A stretch of DNA of 64,000 bases from Streptantibioticus parmotrematis (GCF_019890615.1 NZ_JAINVZ010000001.1:1-64000); one strand, 5' to 3'; positions 35,108 to 44,054 are shown, numbered from the stretch's first letter. Program-made: numbers and translations. Notes: a model not told the origin generated them from the sequence alone.

Positions 35108-36196
35108 ATGGACATGACGGTGCCTCAGGATGCCCGGGCCCGGCTGGTGGCGAGGTTCGGGCCGTACGCGGAGGAGTGGTGCGACACTTTGCCGGAGCGC
35201 CTCGCCCTGCTGGCCGGACGCTGGTCGCTGGTCCTGGGCGAGCAGTCGGGCGGTGGCACGTCCCGTGTCGTGCGCTGCCGCCTCGCGGACGGTGCGGACG
35301 CCTACCTCAAGCTGACCCCCGATCCCGACGTCGCCCGGCAGGAGGCGGAGGCGCTGCGGCTGTGGGACGGCGAGGGCCGCACGCCACGCCTGCTCGACGC
35401 CGCACCGGCCGAGGGCGCGTTGCTGATAGCGGCGGTTGACGGTGCGGACGGACGCGCCGCACGGACGTTGGCGGAGAGCCTGAGGGAGGGGACGGACGGT
35501 GAGTTCGGGCCCGGAGGCCGGGCGGGCGAGCGGCTGGGGGAGGTGGCCGTGCTGCTCGCGTCGTTGCGCGGGCGGGTTCCGGGGCCGGGGACGGCGCTGC
35601 CGTCGCTCGCCGAGCGGATCGACTTCCTCTTCGAGTTGACCCGCCGCCGGATCGACGCGGCGACGGCGGTGACGGTGTCGGCGAGGGAGCCAGCGGCGGC
35701 GGTGACAGCGACCGAGGCGGCGGCGGTGACGGTGCCCACGGCGGTCGAAAAGGAGGCGCCGACGGAGGCGGATCGCGAGCCGGGCCCGGGCGACCTGGCG
35801 GTGACGCCGGAACTGGTCGAGGGATGCCGCCGCGCCGCGCTCGCGCTGGCCCGGTCGGGGCCCGCGTTCCTGGTCCACGGGGACCTGCACCCGGGCAACG
35901 TACTCGACCCTGGCGGTGGCGCAGGGCTGGTCGCCATCGACCCGCGGCCGTGCGTCGGTGATCCCGACTTCGACGCCGTGGACTGGGTTCTCACCGGGGT
36001 GCGGAGCGAGGCCGCCGTGCACGGCCGAATACGGTGGCTCGCGGAGCTGGTACCGGGGCTCGACGAGGCGCGGGTACGCGGCTGGTGCCGCGCGACCGCG
36101 GTGATCATCGCCGGTCCCCGGGCAGCCCGTGGTGCCCGGGATCCGCACACCCGGCTGTTGCTGGGCCTCACCGCCCTTGCCGATGCTAGCGAATGA
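35108..36196 (+). CDS. APH(6)/hydroxyurea-type phosphotransferase
   Basis: A 362-residue kinase of the aminoglycoside/hydroxyurea phosphotransferase family. Catalytic features are intact: VHGDLHPGNVLDP (Brenner loop with Asp and Asn) and VAIDPRPCVGDPDFDAVDWV (metal-binding Asp, the streptomycin-6-kinase form of the DFG). Between about residues 180 and 225 is an Ala/Val/Thr-rich low-complexity insertion with repeated AV-T elements, absent from typical members. Actual drug substrates are unproven. ATG 35108 has a GAGAGGGGGAAG stretch ahead. Confidence 0.82.
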   Translation: MDMTVPQDARARLVARFGPYAEEWCDTLPERLALLAGRWSLVLGEQSGGGTSRVVRCRLADGADAYLKLTPDPDVARQEAEALRLWDGEGRTPRLLDAAPAEGALLIAAVDGADGRAARTLAESLREGTDGEFGPGGRAGERLGEVAVLLASLRGRVPGPGTALPSLAERIDFLFELTRRRIDAATAVTVSAREPAAAVTATEAAAVTVPTAVEKEAPTEADREPGPGDLAVTPELVEGCRRAALALARSGPAFLVHGDLHPGNVLDPGGGAGLVAIDPRPCVGDPDFDAVDWVLTGVRSEAAVHGRIRWLAELVPGLDEARVRGWCRATAVIIAGPRAARGARDPHTRLLLGLTALADASE

Positions 36197-36206
36197 GCGC
36201 TAGCTT
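36185..36206 (+). promoter_or_regulatory. Operator/promoter of the RHH-Fic pair
   Basis: GCTAGCG (36185-36191) and CGCTAGC (36198-36204) form a perfect dyad; the TAGCTT (36201-36206) -10 box lies within it, 7 nt before ATG 36214, so the transcript is leaderless. This is the classical design of ribbon-helix-helix antitoxin autorepression. It also spans the stop codon of the preceding kinase gene. Confidence 0.75.
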
Positions 36207-36213
36207 GGTGGGC

Positions 36214-36555
36214 ATGGCCAAGACTCAGTTGAACGTGCGGGTCGACGAGACGACCGCGCAGGCGGCCCGGGCCCGTGCCGGCGAGCGCGGGATCAGCGTC
36301 AACCGCTACATCGAGGAACTGGTCCGTGAGGACCAGGCGGAGAGCGGCCGGACGTTCGTCGAGGCTGCCGCCGACTTCATGAAGCAGTACGAGTCGGTGT
36401 TCGTCGAGGAGTTCGGCACAGAGCGCACCGGGCGCGCCGAGCGCCATCCGAACGCGTTCCCCGAGATGGCGGACCCGGACGCACCGGGTGGTCAGGACAC
36501 GGCGAGGCGGTCGCGCGGCACCGGCGGGCCGACCGCGGGCGGTACCTCCGCGTGA
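36214..36555 (+). CDS. Ribbon-helix-helix antitoxin
   Basis: A 113-residue protein. The first 45 residues are a ribbon-helix-helix DNA-binding domain (MAKTQLNVRVDETTAQAARA, then AGERGISVNRYIEELVRE); the remaining residues form a flexible toxin-neutralising tail. The leaderless ATG 36214 is preferred over ATG 36193 because of the TAGCTT box. The stop overlaps the toxin start by 4 bp (GTGA), the usual antitoxin-first order. Confidence 0.82.
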   Translation: MAKTQLNVRVDETTAQAARARAGERGISVNRYIEELVREDQAESGRTFVEAAADFMKQYESVFVEEFGTERTGRAERHPNAFPEMADPDAPGGQDTARRSRGTGGPTAGGTSA

Positions 36556-36950
36556 CGTTGCGCATCGACCTCGCCTGGTTGTTGATGATCGCGGAGCACA
36601 ACATTCCGGGGGATCCCCAGGTCACCGACTGGGGTGCGCTGGTCGCCGCGGTGGCACGCCACGACGCCGAGATCTTCGACACGCCGATCTACCCCGACCC
36701 GCGCCTGCGGGCCGCATCGCTGCTCCAACTGCTGGTCCACGTACCGGCGTTGGAACGGTCCAACGCGATGTTCGCCTGCGCGGTCGCCTACGGCTACCTG
36801 GTCGCCAGCGGCATGAAGGTCGTCACCTCGCCGGAGCAGGTGCGCGACCTGGCGCGTCTGGTGAAGGGCGGTACGGCGAACCTCGACCGCATCGCGGACG
36901 AACTGCGCGCCTGGACCGGCGGTGGCCAGGGGCAGGACCAGGAGGCTTGA
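36552..36950 (+). CDS. Fic/Doc-family toxin with degenerate Fic motif
   Basis: A 132-residue all-helical protein of the streptomycete 'Fic family TA toxin' type: TLRIDLAWLLMIAEHNIPGD, then DPRLRAASLLQLLVHVPALE and SNAMFACAVAYGYLVASGMK. The canonical HxFx(D/E)GN(G/K)R is not conserved: only the His of HVPALERSN remains, with Pro for Phe and no GN. The family is identified by overall pattern and partner gene, not the catalytic motif; whether it AMPylates or phosphorylates anything is unknown. It overlaps its antitoxin by 4 bp. Confidence 0.72.
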   Translation: MTLRIDLAWLLMIAEHNIPGDPQVTDWGALVAAVARHDAEIFDTPIYPDPRLRAASLLQLLVHVPALERSNAMFACAVAYGYLVASGMKVVTSPEQVRDLARLVKGGTANLDRIADELRAWTGGGQGQDQEA

Positions 36951-37009
36951 GGCCTCCCGTTCCCGTCCCGGCCCCCGCCCGCCGAGGCCGCCGCCAACTG
37001 CGCCCGCGC

Positions 37010-37732
37010 CTACCCCGCCGTTCCGGCCGCCAGGGCGAACGCCTCCGCGTCCCAGCGGCCGCCCAGCGACGGTGCCAGCCAGTCGCCCGCCGCGTGGCGG
37101 AAGGCGTCCGGGGGCAGCGTCCCCGCCCCCTGCGGCACCGCGCCCAGCAGTGGCAGGCCGGTGACCGCGGGCAGGTCCGCGACGTTGCAGCGCTCGGCGA
37201 GGCCCGGGCGGTCGGGCCAGCTGCCGATCACCATGCCGAGGCAGTCGAGCTCCCGGCGGCGCAGTTCCCGCGCGGTCAGTTCACTGACGTTGAGCGTGCC
37301 GAGGCCCGCCGTCGTCACGACGAGCACCGGCGCGCCCATCAGCGCGGCGGCGTCGGCGAGCGTGGCGCCCTCGTCGTCGAGCCGTACCAGCAGCCCGCCG
37401 GCGCCCTCGACCAGCACGAGGTCGTGTTCGGCGGCGAGCTTGCCCGCGGCTTCCGCGATCCGTTCCGGCCGGACCGGGGCGAGCCCGGCCCGGCGCGCGG
37501 CAGTGCCGGGTGCCAACGGCTCGGGAAAACGGGCGAGTTCGGCCGGGGTCACCGCGCCGGCGAGCCGGGCCACCTCGGCGACGTCGCCCGGCTCCCCGGC
37601 GCCGACCCCGGTCTGCGCGGGCTTGAGCACGGCGACGTCACGGCCCGCGCCCAGCGCGGCGGCCGCGACCGCGGCGGTCACCACGGTCTTGCCGATCTCG
37701 GTCCCGGTCCCCGTGACGACGATCACCGGCAT
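37010..37732 (-). CDS. bioD: Dethiobiotin synthetase
   Basis: A 240-residue BioD that uses ATP and CO2 to close the ureido ring of dethiobiotin from DAPA. P-loop VTGTGTEIGKTVV, KPAQTG after it, and VEGAGGLLVRLDDEG are all present. AGGAGG lies 7 nt before ATG 37732. It is the last gene of the bioB-bioA-bioD series; a 39-residue frame bridges the 113-bp gap to bioA. Confidence 0.96.
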   Translation of the reverse strand: MPVIVVTGTGTEIGKTVVTAAVAAAALGAGRDVAVLKPAQTGVGAGEPGDVAEVARLAGAVTPAELARFPEPLAPGTAARRAGLAPVRPERIAEAAGKLAAEHDLVLVEGAGGLLVRLDDEGATLADAAALMGAPVLVVTTAGLGTLNVSELTARELRRRELDCLGMVIGSWPDRPGLAERCNVADLPAVTGLPLLGAVPQGAGTLPPDAFRHAAGDWLAPSLGGRWDAEAFALAAGTAG

Positions 37733-37842
37733 GTGGTGGCCTCCTGTTCCGTGTTTCCCGTGTTCTCAGCGTTCCCGATTCCGGGGTGCGCGGGCGTGGA
37801 CCCCGGTCCCTGTGCCGCCGGGGCGGCGACTGTCCCGTCCAT
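37723..37842 (-). CDS. Possible small ORF bridging bioA and bioD (39 aa)
   Basis: The frame starts ATG 37842, 3 bp after the bioA stop, and ends TGA 37723-37725 just inside bioD, so that translation of bioA could pass through it to bioD. It reads MDGTVAAPAAQGPGSTPAHP and ends in EATTCR. G/C third-position bias is fair. No known family; its main role, if real, would be translational coupling. It could also be chance. Confidence 0.28.
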   Translation of the reverse strand: MDGTVAAPAAQGPGSTPAHPGIGNAENTGNTEQEATTCR

Positions 37843-37845
37843 CGC

Positions 37846-39150
37846 TCACGCCCCCTGTGCCGCCGCCAGCACGCCCGCGCAGATCCGCGCCACGTCGTCG
37901 TCTCCGGTGACGTAGGGCGGCATCGTGTAGATCAGGTCGCGGAACGGCCGCAGCCACACGCCCGCGTCCACCGCCGCCCTGGTCGCCGCCGCCATGTCCA
38001 CCTCGTGGTCGAGCTGGACGACGCCGATCGCGCCCAGGACACGGACGTCCCGCACTCCCGCGATCCCCGTGGCCGGGGCCAGGCCCGCGCGCAGTCCGGC
38101 CTCGATGCGCCGCACCTCGGCCGCCCAGTCCTGGCCCAGCAGCACGTCGAGCGAGGCGACGGCCACCGAGGCGGCCAGTGGGTTCGCCATGAACGTCGGG
38201 CCGTGCGCGAGCACCGGCACCTCGCCCTCGCTGATCCCCTCGGCGACCCGGGAGGTGCACAGCGTCGCCGCCATCGTCAGATAGCCACCGGTCAGCGCCT
38301 TGCCCACGCACATCACGTCCGGCGCGACCCCGGCGTGCCCGGCCGCGAACAACTCGCCGGTGCGCCCGAAACCGGTCGCGATCTCGTCGAACACCAGCAG
38401 GACGCCGTGCTCGTCGCATGCCTCGCGCAGCACCCGCAGGTAGCCGGGGGAGTGGAAGCGCATCCCGCCCGCGCCCTGCACCACCGGCTCCACGATCACG
38501 GCAGCCAACTCGTCGGCGTGCCGTGCGATCAGCTCCCGCAGGTGCGCCTCGTACGCCGGGTCGGGCGCGTCGTCGTACCCGCCGGGCGGGGCGTCGGCGA
38601 AGACCTGCTCGGGCAGGGCCCCGGACCACAGGTGGTGCATGCCGCCGTCCGGATCGCACACCGACATCGGCTGCCAGGTGTCACCGTGGTAGCCGCCGCG
38701 CCAGGTCAGCAGGCGCCGCTTGGCGGGGCGGCCGGTGGAACGCCAGTACTGCAGGCACATCTTCACCGCGACCTCGACCGAGACCGACCCGGAGTCGGCG
38801 AGGAAGACGTGCCGCAGCGGTTCCGGGGTGATCTCGACCAGACGGGTGGCGAGCCGGACGGCGGGCTCGTGGGTGAGCCCGCCGAACATCACATGGCTCA
38901 TCCGTTCCAGCTGGCCGTGGGCCGCCTCGTTGAGCACCGGGTGGTTGTAGCCGTGGATAGCCGACCACCACGAGGACATGCCGTCGACCAGCTCCGTGCG
39001 GTTCCCGTCCGGACCCACGACGCGCAGCCGCACGCCGCTCGCCGACTCCACCAGCAGCGGTTCCGACCGGCCGGGCATGGGCCCGTACGGATGCCACACG
39101 TGCTCCTGGTCGAGCTTGAGCAGATCGGCCGGGTCGTACGACTCAGGCAT
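37846..39150 (-). CDS. bioA: Adenosylmethionine-8-amino-7-oxononanoate aminotransferase
   Basis: A 434-residue class III PLP aminotransferase (KAPA + SAM to DAPA). Hallmarks: HVWHPYGPM at the start, [58 protein letters not shown] (Asp to the pyridine ring), and the Schiff-base lysine in [16 protein letters not shown] 39150 overlaps the end of bioB by 8 bp, so the genes are translated together. Confidence 0.97.
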   Translation of the reverse strand: MPESYDPADLLKLDQEHVWHPYGPMPGRSEPLLVESASGVRLRVVGPDGNRTELVDGMSSWWSAIHGYNHPVLNEAAHGQLERMSHVMFGGLTHEPAVRLATRLVEITPEPLRHVFLADSGSVSVEVAVKMCLQYWRSTGRPAKRRLLTWRGGYHGDTWQPMSVCDPDGGMHHLWSGALPEQVFADAPPGGYDDAPDPAYEAHLRELIARHADELAAVIVEPVVQGAGGMRFHSPGYLRVLREACDEHGVLLVFDEIATGFGRTGELFAAGHAGVAPDVMCVGKALTGGYLTMAATLCTSRVAEGISEGEVPVLAHGPTFMANPLAASVAVASLDVLLGQDWAAEVRRIEAGLRAGLAPATGIAGVRDVRVLGAIGVVQLDHEVDMAAATRAAVDAGVWLRPFRDLIYTMPPYVTGDDDVARICAGVLAAAQGA

Positions 39151-40435
39151 TGGGCGCGAGGTCCGTCCCGGCGCCGCGGCGGCGCACGGCCACGAGGTCG
39201 GGCCGCCCGGTGGGAGCCCCCTCGGCGGCGACGGCTGCGGGCGCGGCACCCTCACCGGCGGAAGCCGCGACCTGTTCCTGGTCACCGCACGTCCCGCAAC
39301 CGCCGCCGTGCGAGCCGCCGTTCTCCGCATGCGAGCCGCAGACGTCGCCGTGCGAACCGCCGTCCTCGGCGTGCGAGCCGCAACCGCCGCTCGCGTGCGC
39401 ACCGCAACCACCGCCGTCCTGCGCCCCGTTCACCCGGTGCTCGGGCAGGGTCGTGGTGCCCGCGCCCTCCACCTCGAAGCCGGCGTCCGCGATCATCTCC
39501 AGGTCGGCCTTGCCCGCCTGGCCCTCACTGGTCAGGTAGTCGCCCAGGAAGATCGAGTTGACCAGGTGGAGCGCCAGCGGCTGAAGGGTGCGCAGGTGGA
39601 TCTCCCGGCCGCCCGCGAGCCGCACCTCCACGTCCGGACAGACGAACCGGACCATCGCCAGGATCCGCAGGCAGCGCTGCGGGGTGAGGGACCACTTCTC
39701 GGCCAGCGGCGTGCCCTCGAACGGGATGAGGAAGTTGACCGGCACCGAGTCCGGGTCCATCTCCCGCAGCGCGAACACCACGTCGACCAGGTCGGCGTCC
39801 GACTCGCCCATGCCCGCGATCAGCCCCGAACAGGCCGAGAGCCCGGCCGCCTGTGCCTGCTTGACCGTCTCCACGCGGTCGGAGAAGTCGTGCGTGGAGC
39901 AGATGTCGCCGTAGGTCGCCTCGGAGGTGTTGAGGTTGTGGTTGTACGCGTCGGCGCCCGCGGAGCGCAGGCGGTCGGCCTGGCCGTCGGAGAGCAGGCC
40001 GAGGCAGGCGCACACCTCGACGCCCTCGTTCTGGTCCTTGATCGCCTCGATGGTCTTCGAGACCCGGTCCACGTCCCGGTCCGTCGGGCCGCGGCCGCTC
40101 GCCACCAGGCAGACGCGCTTGGCGCCGCCCGCGACGCCCGCGCCCGCCGCGGCCGCCGCCTCGTCCGGCTTCAGCCAGGTGTACTTGAGGATGTCGGCCT
40201 TGGAGCCGAGCCGCTGCGAGCAGTACGAGCAGTCCTCGGGGCACAGCCCGGACTTCAGGTTGACCAGATAGTTGAGCTTCACCCGCCGCCCGAACCACTG
40301 GCGGCGCACCGTGCCGGCCGCGGCCACCACGTCGAGCAGTTCGTCGTCGGAGGTGGCCAGTACGGCCAGCGCCTCGTCGCGGGTCGGCAGTTCGCGCCGC
40401 AGCCCCTTGTCCACCAGCGTCTTCAGCAGGTCCAT
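39143..40435 (-). CDS. bioB: Biotin synthase with Cys/His-rich C-terminal tail
   Basis: A 430-residue radical-SAM biotin synthase. The core has the CPEDCSYC cluster (Cys65, 69, 72), the second-cluster cysteines in [14 protein letters not shown] and [13 protein letters not shown], and Arg near [10 protein letters not shown]. The core ends near residue 335; E. coli BioB is about 346 long. The extra ~95 residues carry five Cys and five His in the first 50 ([20 protein letters not shown] and more), then an Ala-rich part and the ending [13 protein letters not shown]. The Cys/His block could hold metal or iron-sulfur material. Confidence 0.95.
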   Translation of the reverse strand: MDLLKTLVDKGLRRELPTRDEALAVLATSDDELLDVVAAAGTVRRQWFGRRVKLNYLVNLKSGLCPEDCSYCSQRLGSKADILKYTWLKPDEAAAAAGAGVAGGAKRVCLVASGRGPTDRDVDRVSKTIEAIKDQNEGVEVCACLGLLSDGQADRLRSAGADAYNHNLNTSEATYGDICSTHDFSDRVETVKQAQAAGLSACSGLIAGMGESDADLVDVVFALREMDPDSVPVNFLIPFEGTPLAEKWSLTPQRCLRILAMVRFVCPDVEVRLAGGREIHLRTLQPLALHLVNSIFLGDYLTSEGQAGKADLEMIADAGFEVEGAGTTTLPEHRVNGAQDGGGCGAHASGGCGSHAEDGGSHGDVCGSHAENGGSHGGGCGTCGDQEQVAASAGEGAAPAAVAAEGAPTGRPDLVAVRRRGAGTDLAPNA

Positions 40436-40543
40436 GGCGCCGATCTTCGCGCAGTGCACCGGTCCCGGCCAATGGCGGACCGCACAACACCCGGCCGCGA
40501 AGGTGTGTGCATCACCACATGACGGGCCGGTGTCACGGGCGGT

Positions 40544-40549
40544 TAGGTT
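40544..40549 (+). promoter_or_regulatory. -10 box of bioF (leaderless)
   Basis: TAGGTT ends 7 nt before bioF ATG 40557 with no ribosome site between. The 121-bp bioB-bioF gap must hold divergent promoters; I did not recognise a BirA or BioQ operator with confidence. Confidence 0.5.
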
Positions 40550-40556
40550 GCCGGAC

Positions 40557-41822
40557 ATGACCCTCGACCCGCGCCCCGGCGACCGATCGACGCCCCGTGC
40601 GCCGCGCCCACCCGCCACCGCTCCGCCCGCCACTGCTCCGTCCGCGACCGCTGCGCCCGTCACCGCCCCGGCCGCCCGTGACCCGTTCGGCTGGATCGAC
40701 GAACGCGCGCGGGCCCGCCGCCGGGCCGGTCTGGTGCGGACCCTGCGCCCGCGCGCGGCCGACGCCGCGCCGCTGGACCTGGCGGGCAACGACTACCTCG
40801 GTCTGACCCGGCACCCCGAGGTCACCCGGGCCGCCGCCGACGCCGCCCTGCGCTGGGGCGCGGGCTCGACCGGATCGCGCCTGGTGACCGGCACCACCGC
40901 GCTGCATGCCGAACTGGAGGCCGAACTCGCCGCGTTCTGCGGCTTCGAGTCCGCCCTGGTCTTCGCCAGTGGCTACGCGGCCAACCTCGCCGCGGTCACC
41001 GCGCTGAGCGCGCCCGGCGGCCTCATCGTCTCCGACGCGGGCAACCACGCGTCGCTGATCGACGGCTGCCGCCTGGCCCGAGCCACCACCGAGGTCGTCG
41101 CGCACCGCGATCCCGACACCGTCCGCAAGGCACTCGCCGGCCACGAGGGTCCCGCGCTCGTCGTCACCGACTCGGTGTTCTCTGTGGACGGCGACGCGGC
41201 GCCGCTCGCCCGTCTCGCCCCGGTCTGCCGCGCGGCGGGCGCCGCTCTGCTGATCGACGACGCGCACGGGCTCGGGGTGCTCGGCGAGGGAGGCCGGGGA
41301 GCGGCCGACGCGGCAGGTCTGGCGGGGGCGCCGGACGTGGTCTGCACGGTGACCCTGTCGAAGGCGCTCGGCAGCCAGGGCGGCGCGGTGCTCGGACCGG
41401 CGCGGGTCGTGGAGCACCTGGTCAACGCCGCCCGCACGTTCATCTTCGACACCGGCCTCGCGCCCGCCGCCGCGGCCGGGGCGCTCGCCGCGCTGCGGGT
41501 GTTGCGGCGTGAGCCGGAACGTCCGGGCCGGGCACACGGCGTGGCGCGGGAGTTGTACGACAGGCTGACCGGCGCCGGTCTGGACGCGGTCGCCCCGGAC
41601 GCCTGCGTCCTGTCCGTGCTCGCGCCCGCGCCCGAGGCGGCGCTGCGGTGGGCGGCGGACTGCCGTGACGAGGGGCTCGCGGTGGGCTGCTTCCGGCCGC
41701 CGTCGGTGCCGGACGGCATCTCCCGGCTGCGTCTGACCGCCCGCGCCGACCTGACGGGTGAACAGATCGACCGGGCGGTGGAGGTGATCGTCCGTACCGC
41801 ACCGCGGGGCGCCCGCCGCTGA
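40557..41822 (+). CDS. bioF: 8-amino-7-oxononanoate synthase
   Basis: A 421-residue class II PLP enzyme making KAPA from pimeloyl thioester and alanine. Features: [68 protein letters not shown] (Asp to PLP ring), and Lys in [13 protein letters not shown]. The first ~45 residues are a Thr/Pro/Ala-rich extension. It is divergent from bioB. Confidence 0.95.
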   Translation: MTLDPRPGDRSTPRAPRPPATAPPATAPSATAAPVTAPAARDPFGWIDERARARRRAGLVRTLRPRAADAAPLDLAGNDYLGLTRHPEVTRAAADAALRWGAGSTGSRLVTGTTALHAELEAELAAFCGFESALVFASGYAANLAAVTALSAPGGLIVSDAGNHASLIDGCRLARATTEVVAHRDPDTVRKALAGHEGPALVVTDSVFSVDGDAAPLARLAPVCRAAGAALLIDDAHGLGVLGEGGRGAADAAGLAGAPDVVCTVTLSKALGSQGGAVLGPARVVEHLVNAARTFIFDTGLAPAAAAGALAALRVLRREPERPGRAHGVARELYDRLTGAGLDAVAPDACVLSVLAPAPEAALRWAADCRDEGLAVGCFRPPSVPDGISRLRLTARADLTGEQIDRAVEVIVRTAPRGARR

Positions 41823-41853
41823 GCACCGGCAAGCCGTCGAAGGGGCCTGCCGC

Positions 41854-41953
41854 TGAGCGTGGGCACGCGGTCGGGCAATGAGTGTCGGCACGCGGTCGAC
41901 CACTGGGCGTCGGGACGCTGTCGAGCACTGGGCGTCGGGCCGCTGTCGAGGGG
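41854..41953. repeat. Four tandem 25-bp units after bioF
   Basis: Units 41854-41878, 41879-41903, 41904-41928 and 41929-41953 each begin TGAG or TGGG and share a CGGCACGCGGTCG-like core. The bioF stop (41820-41822) starts a diverged, longer unit just before. The rest of the 396-bp gap to the next gene (41954-42218) holds an AT-richer promoter-like part and a short open frame from ATG 42053 that I could not support as a gene. Confidence 0.75.
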
Positions 41954-42218
41954 CGCGAGCCGCTCACCTTCCGTGGGGGGCGCGCGCCGGTCGGGCACTG
42001 TGCCCTGTAATGCGCTCTTTCGTCGCAGAGTTCACTGCTTCGAGGGACAGATATGACCATGGCTTGGCGTACCTCACCGTTCGGCGGCAGCATGGATGCC
42101 ACTCCGGCGGGAACAGCCGACGACGGCTGTGCCGCTGACATATCCGCCGCGGCCGCGCCGCGCGAGGAGATGCCGACCGCCGGAGGACCGGAGCCGGCGG
42201 AAAAGGAACAGCCTCGCC

Positions 42219-42746
42219 ATGGCAGACCATCAGGAAGCAGCCGTCACCTTGCCGAGCGATCCCGCCTCGGTGCGCGTCGCCCGCGACTACGTGGCGGGAG
42301 TCCTCGGCCAGTGGGGCCTTCCCGAGCGGGCCCCCGTCGCGGACAGCGTGCGGCTGATCGTCTCCGAGCTCGTCACCAACGCCGTGCAGCACACCTTCGG
42401 CCGCTCGCCGACGTTCACCGTCGACCTGAGGCTGGAGCGCGGCGAGCGACTGCGCATCGGCGTGACGGACAGCCATCCGCGCTGGCCGCAGCGGCTCCCG
42501 GCGGCCGTGCAGCAGGACAACGGGCGCGGCATGGTCATCGTCAGGTCACTGACCGCGGAGTGCGGCGGCCGGATGTCGGTGACGCCCACGGCGGACGGCG
42601 GCAAGACGGTGTGGGTCGTGCTGCCGTGGGCCGTCGAGACGGCGGTCGTGGACCGCCCGTGCCGCGAGGCGGCCGCCCGCGCGACGTCGCCCGTGCCGTC
42701 ACCGGCCACGGCGCGGGGCGTCGGCGTGCTCGGCAGATCCCGCTGA
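42219..42746 (+). CDS. ATP-binding protein (anti-sigma-factor-type HATPase)
   Basis: A 175-residue single-domain GHKL ATPase like the many RsbW/SpoIIAB-like kinases of streptomycetes. N box SVRLIVSELVTNAVQHTFG, G1 box GVTDSHPRWPQ, and G2 NGRGMVIVRSLTAECGGR are all present. These are typically anti-sigma factors or regulatory kinases. A Ser/Arg tail follows the domain. AAGGAA stands about 11 nt before ATG 42219. Confidence 0.88.
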   Translation: MADHQEAAVTLPSDPASVRVARDYVAGVLGQWGLPERAPVADSVRLIVSELVTNAVQHTFGRSPTFTVDLRLERGERLRIGVTDSHPRWPQRLPAAVQQDNGRGMVIVRSLTAECGGRMSVTPTADGGKTVWVVLPWAVETAVVDRPCREAAARATSPVPSPATARGVGVLGRSR

Positions 42747-42779
42747 CCCCGGCCGCTTCCAGCGTGCACCGGAACGTTT

Positions 42780-42829
42780 CTTCCGGGTGGGTCCGGAGGC
42801 CGGATCTTCCGGGTGGGTCCGGAGTCCGG
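42780..42829. repeat. Tandem ~25-bp duplication between convergent genes
   Basis: CTTCCGGGTGGGTCCGGAG begins both copies (42780-42805 and 42806-42829). It lies between the 3' ends of the ATPase and NlpC/P60 genes. The NlpC/P60 stop at 42847 sits in a small GGTCAGCTGACC palindrome beside it. Confidence 0.75.
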
Positions 42830-42846
42830 CCCCAGGACCCGCCCGG

Positions 42847-43332
42847 TCAGCTGACCCGCCCGTACCAGACGCTGCGGGTCCAGATGTGTTCCAGCCGGAC
42901 CCGTGCCCCGGTGTGCGGCGCGTGCCAGATCTCGTCGTCGCCCGCGTAGACGCCGACGTGGTAGACGTCGTCGCCGTAGTGGAAGAAGACCAGGTCGCCG
43001 GGGGCCCGTGACGAGGCGGGGATGTGCCGGGTCCCGTCGTACTGCTCGGCGGCGGTCCGCGGCAGCCTCCGCCCGGCCTGCCGGAAGGCGTAGAGCGTCA
43101 GCCCCGAGCAGTCGAAGCGGTACGGCCCGGTCGCGCCGTACTGGTAGGGGGAGCCCCGCTTGGCCGCCGCGACGTGCAGGGCCTCCATGGCCACGGCCGC
43201 CGCGTTCGCGGGCGGCGCCATCCCGGGCGCCAGCAGGCTTCCGGCCAGGGCGGCCGCGGTCAGCACCGCCGTCGTCCCGGTCCGGGAGAGCGCCTTGGCC
43301 AGGCATGCGGTGGGTGATATCGGCGCACTCAT
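42847..43332 (-). CDS. Secreted NlpC/P60 cell-wall hydrolase
   Basis: A 161-residue precursor with a signal peptide (cut near PPANA) and an NlpC/P60 domain of about 110 residues. The catalytic Cys is in YRFDCSGLTLYAF (Cys75), the His in DVYHVGVYAG, and the third residue His in WHAPHTG. It would cut the stem peptide of peptidoglycan. ATG 43332 has AAGGAG 7-8 nt upstream. A ydaO-type c-di-AMP riboswitch lies in its leader. Confidence 0.92.
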   Translation of the reverse strand: MSAPISPTACLAKALSRTGTTAVLTAAALAGSLLAPGMAPPANAAAVAMEALHVAAAKRGSPYQYGATGPYRFDCSGLTLYAFRQAGRRLPRTAAEQYDGTRHIPASSRAPGDLVFFHYGDDVYHVGVYAGDDEIWHAPHTGARVRLEHIWTRSVWYGRVS

Positions 43333-43344
43333 CGCGCACTCCTT

Positions 43345-43480
43345 CGTCGACCGCCTGCGAAGGAGTGCCTGTCGGGTTCGGGCAGGCGAAGAATGCCCGG
43401 CCGCCGTGGCGGCTTCACCCCAAGGGGTCCTTACGTCCTTCGACGGACCCCGTACCGCTCGGGTCCTCCGCTCCTGCCGG
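43345..43480 (-). promoter_or_regulatory. c-di-AMP (ydaO/yuaA) riboswitch
   Basis: Read on the minus strand the leader carries the conserved ydaO blocks in order: CTTGGGGTGAAGCCG (43424-43410), a GC stem, then CCCGAACCCGACAGG (43382-43368) and finally CTTCGCAGGCGG before the ribosome site. GGGUGAA and CCGAACCCG-CAG are the most conserved ydaO strings. The upstream limit is approximate. In streptomycetes ydaO elements control cell-wall hydrolases such as RpfA and NlpC/P60 proteins, which matches the gene downstream: high c-di-AMP should reduce expression. Confidence 0.88.
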
Positions 43481-43599
43481 CTGTGGCGTCGACCTGACCT
43501 CCGGGCGCCGGCAGGACTCGGCGTTCGCTCGGAGCGCCCCACCCCTTCGGCGGGGGCTTGTCGTCCCAGGGATGATTACGCACAAACCGGAAAAATCTC

Positions 43600-44054
43600 T
43601 AACGCAAAACGCTGTGTTCGTGTCTCTTTGTGATCGGATACGGGGCATCGGCTGTGGTTGGACGCCTGATCACGGCTCGGAGCGCCGCTGCGCCGACCGG
43701 GTGACGGCGGCGTGTCGCGCCTGGTCGGCGCGGTCGGATCGCGAGGGCCGCGTGCTCGCGTGAGGCGGGGGAGTTCCGGCGCGACCGGCGCGGACGGAGC
43801 GATCACGAACGCGATCACGAACGCGATCACGGCGCAACGCATCGGCGGTGCGTGACGGCGCGCTGGTCGGCGGCCCGGACCGGCGGCCTCGGGCGGCGCG
43901 TCGTCACGGATCGTAGGCACCCCCGTCGGACGCTCCGCCCCTCCGCCCCGCCCCTCCGTCACGGACGGTAGGTTCCGGCCTGCTCACGGGACCGAGCGCC
44001 ACGCGGGCCCGGCTTCCGGCGCCCACTCCCCAAGCCCGACCCCGCCGCCAGCCT
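43600..44054. other. Gene-free stretch with a 12-bp triplet repeat
   Basis: No gene is supported between the riboswitch promoter area and the next repeat array. GCGATCACGAAC is repeated in tandem at 43799-43810 and 43811-43822, with a partial third copy to 43834. A minus-strand frame across it encodes a VIAF-repeat hydrophobic stretch (MRCAVIAFVIAFVIA), but its downstream part is poor in coding character and overlaps the NlpC/P60 leader, so I do not call it. Confidence 0.5.

Noticed and set aside
36941-36957. Short GGAGGC/GCCTCC dyad at the Fic stop codon
   Set aside because: Six-bp stem without a T run; too weak to call a terminator, although the position fits.
40436-40556. Biotin operator between bioB and bioF
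   Set aside because: The AT-poor gap has some GTG/CAC symmetry near 40505-40520 but no clear BirA or BioQ consensus.
42053-42949. Plus-strand frame starting MTMAWRTSPFGG before the ATPase
   Set aside because: After about 55 codons it runs through the ATPase gene in the wrong frame, and it lacks a ribosome site.
43576-43962. Minus-strand frame with a hydrophobic VIAF repeat
   Set aside because: The hydrophobic part comes from a 12-bp DNA repeat and the rest overlaps the riboswitch promoter area; poor coding character.
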